A DNA stretch of 64,000 nt, taken from the NCBI GenBank assembly GCA_000173115.1, contig ABVW01000001.1, positions 434,001 through 498,000 on the forward strand, in the 5' to 3' direction. Below are positions 63,031 through 64,000 of this stretch, in pieces. The translations under genes were made by a program, and so were the position numbers. The notes beneath the pieces are model-generated. The model saw nothing but the letters and a program-made list of their open reading frames with translations, did not search any database and had not been told where the DNA came from. This DNA is from Flavobacteria bacterium MS024-3C. GTDB lineage: Bacteria; Bacteroidota; Bacteroidia; Flavobacteriales; Flavobacteriaceae. Numbering within the stretch: the stretch's first letter is position 1; every line of letters starts with the position of its first letter.

Positions 63031-64000
63031 TTATTTAAATGAATAGCCTATCTTTTCTCGCACCCTAGAAAGGACCCCATTGGCTACCAGTGCAGCTTTT
63101 TCTGCCCCTACAGCCAAAGCCTTGTCTATTTCTTCGGTATGGTTCATGAAATATTCAAAACGTTCTCTAGCGGGATTAAATTGCTCCAGTATTAATTCGT
63201 AAAGGGCTTGTTTGGCATGTCCAAAGCCGTAGTTACCTCCAGTATAATTATTCCTCATTGCGGCTGTTTGTTCTGGAGTGGCCAATATCTTGTATAGTGC
63301 AAATACATTGTCGGTATCTGGATCCTTAGGATCTTCCATAGGGGTAGAATCTGTTTGAATCCCCATGATTTGTTTTTTGAGTGCTTTGTCTGATTGAAAA
63401 AGATCAATAGTATTGCCTTTACTCTTACTCATTTTACCACCGTCTGTTCCTGGAACATACATGCTGGATTCTTGTACTTTTGCTTCTGGTAGCACAAAAG
63501 TATCTCCCAATTTGGCATGAAATCTTGCCGCTACATCTCTGGTCATTTCTAGGTGTTGCAACTGGTCTTTTCCTACCGGCACAAAATGTGCATCATAGGC
63601 CAAAATGTCTGCCGCCATAAGCATAGGGTACGAAAATAAACCGGCGTTCACATCTTCTAAGCGGTCTGACTTGTCCTTGAAAGAATGTGCCAAGGTGAGC
63701 CTCTGATAGGGAAAGAAACAGCTTAAATACCAAGAGAGTTCAGTGACCTGGGGCACGTCGCTCTGCCTGTAAAACACGGTCTTTTCAATATCTAATCCAA
63801 ATGCCAGCCAAGTGGCCGCAGTAGCATAAGTATTGTGCCTTAGCGTTGCGCCATCTTTTATTTGGGTCAGCGAATGCATGTCTGCAATAAATAGGAAAGA
63901 ATTATTGTTTGTGTCTTTTGCCATCTCTATTGCAGGCTGAATAGCCCCTAAAATATTACCTAAATGGGGCACGCCTGTACTTTGTACTCCTGTGAGAATT
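63031..64000 (-). CDS. trpS: Tryptophanyl-tRNA synthetase (cut by the right edge)
   Basis: Charges tRNA-Trp. The frame stays open to the window edge as ILTGVQSTGVPHLGN, so only the first few residues are missing. The ATP motif is TGVPHLGNIL (HIGH type) and the KMSKS motif is seen as GGKMSKSKGN. DMHSLTQIKDG, TELSWYLSCFFPYQRL and PVGKDQLQHLEMTRDVA are typical. About 320 of an expected 322-330 residues are present. It converges on dprA; the 70-base gap between them has no clear terminator. Confidence 0.97.
   Translation of the reverse strand, partial: ILTGVQSTGVPHLGNILGAIQPAIEMAKDTNNNSFLFIADMHSLTQIKDGATLRHNTYATAATWLAFGLDIEKTVFYRQSDVPQVTELSWYLSCFFPYQRLTLAHSFKDKSDRLEDVNAGLFSYPMLMAADILAYDAHFVPVGKDQLQHLEMTRDVAARFHAKLGDTFVLPEAKVQESSMYVPGTDGGKMSKSKGNTIDLFQSDKALKKQIMGIQTDSTPMEDPKDPDTDNVFALYKILATPEQTAAMRNNYTGGNYGFGHAKQALYELILEQFNPARERFEYFMNHTEEIDKALAVGAEKAALVANGVLSRVREKIGYSFK

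Noticed and set aside
63031-63972. trpS starting at the GTG at 63972
   Set aside because: The frame continues upstream as ILTGVQSTG, which is part of the conserved TrpS N-terminus, so the gene is cut by the window edge.

Overview
The window looks like a chromosomal segment of a marine-type member of the Flavobacteriaceae (Bacteroidetes). Evidence: many families typical of that group (GIN/DUF2807, DUF4837, DUF4292, DUF5687, DUF6427 and DUF4254 proteins, an HU-SPOR protein, the gliding/type IX secretion lipoprotein PorW/SprE), an ATP synthase operon that ends at the gamma subunit, little Shine-Dalgarno sequence, and the Bacteroidetes -7 promoter element TAnnTTTG in front of many genes. I see no insertion sequence, prophage, CRISPR array or integron. 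The content is mainly housekeeping plus cell-envelope genes.

Layout. 0-2.4 kb: rnpA, a DUF3050 gene and a GH130 lipoprotein (+). 2.4-4.3 kb: rpiB, a cation efflux transporter and an acetyltransferase (-). 4.3-4.9 kb: a very AT-rich divergent gap that could be a replication origin. 4.9-8.5 kb: rnr, a GIN-domain protein and a LysE exporter. 8.5-15.1 kb: tRNA-Cys, folB, glnS, an SPFH protein, gltX, an AlkB-type alkane hydroxylase and ybeY. 15.1-17.0 kb: mnmG, flanked by two identical 16-bp palindromes that match the parS centromere sequence. 17.0-22.2 kb: a methyltransferase, a DoxX-like protein, holB, and a BlaI repressor/M56 peptidase operon with phased operator repeats. 22.3-26.4 kb: pgk, a lytic transglycosylase whose signal peptide is put out of frame by a repeat, a DUF4837 lipoprotein and tatA. 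26.5-36.4 kb: one long + strand run with an M23 peptidase, a GH3-family enzyme, an uncharacterised coupled protein, dTDP-rhamnose synthesis (rfbBACD), a UDP-glucuronate decarboxylase and purD. 36.5-45.2 kb: small membrane proteins, a GT9 glycosyltransferase, an arsenosugar-type radical SAM cluster, a ferredoxin reductase and an ABC exporter. 45.3-54.1 kb: porW, bactofilin and the atp operon. 54.2-64 kb: flippase, dut, DUF4292, EnvC, a 5'-nucleotidase, a thioesterase, an HU-SPOR protein, dprA and a truncated trpS.

How the parts fit. Much of the window builds or remodels the envelope: rhamnose and xylose sugar-nucleotides, a flippase, GT9, three peptidoglycan-active proteins (MltD-like, M23, EnvC), bactofilin, PorW, and the BlaI/M56 sensor pair. 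A second theme is translation and tRNA metabolism (rnpA, rnr, glnS, gltX, trpS, tRNA-Cys, mnmG, ybeY). The parS pair, together with rnpA, mnmG and atp genes, suggests an origin-proximal location, although the parAB and dnaA genes are not in the window.

The observations most worth checking are the parS pair around mnmG, the 42-bp direct repeat that switches the lytic transglycosylase frame, the tandem BlaI operators, the GH3/unknown coupled gene pair, and the reduced arsenosugar cluster. All assignments come from reading the sequence; no database search was possible.
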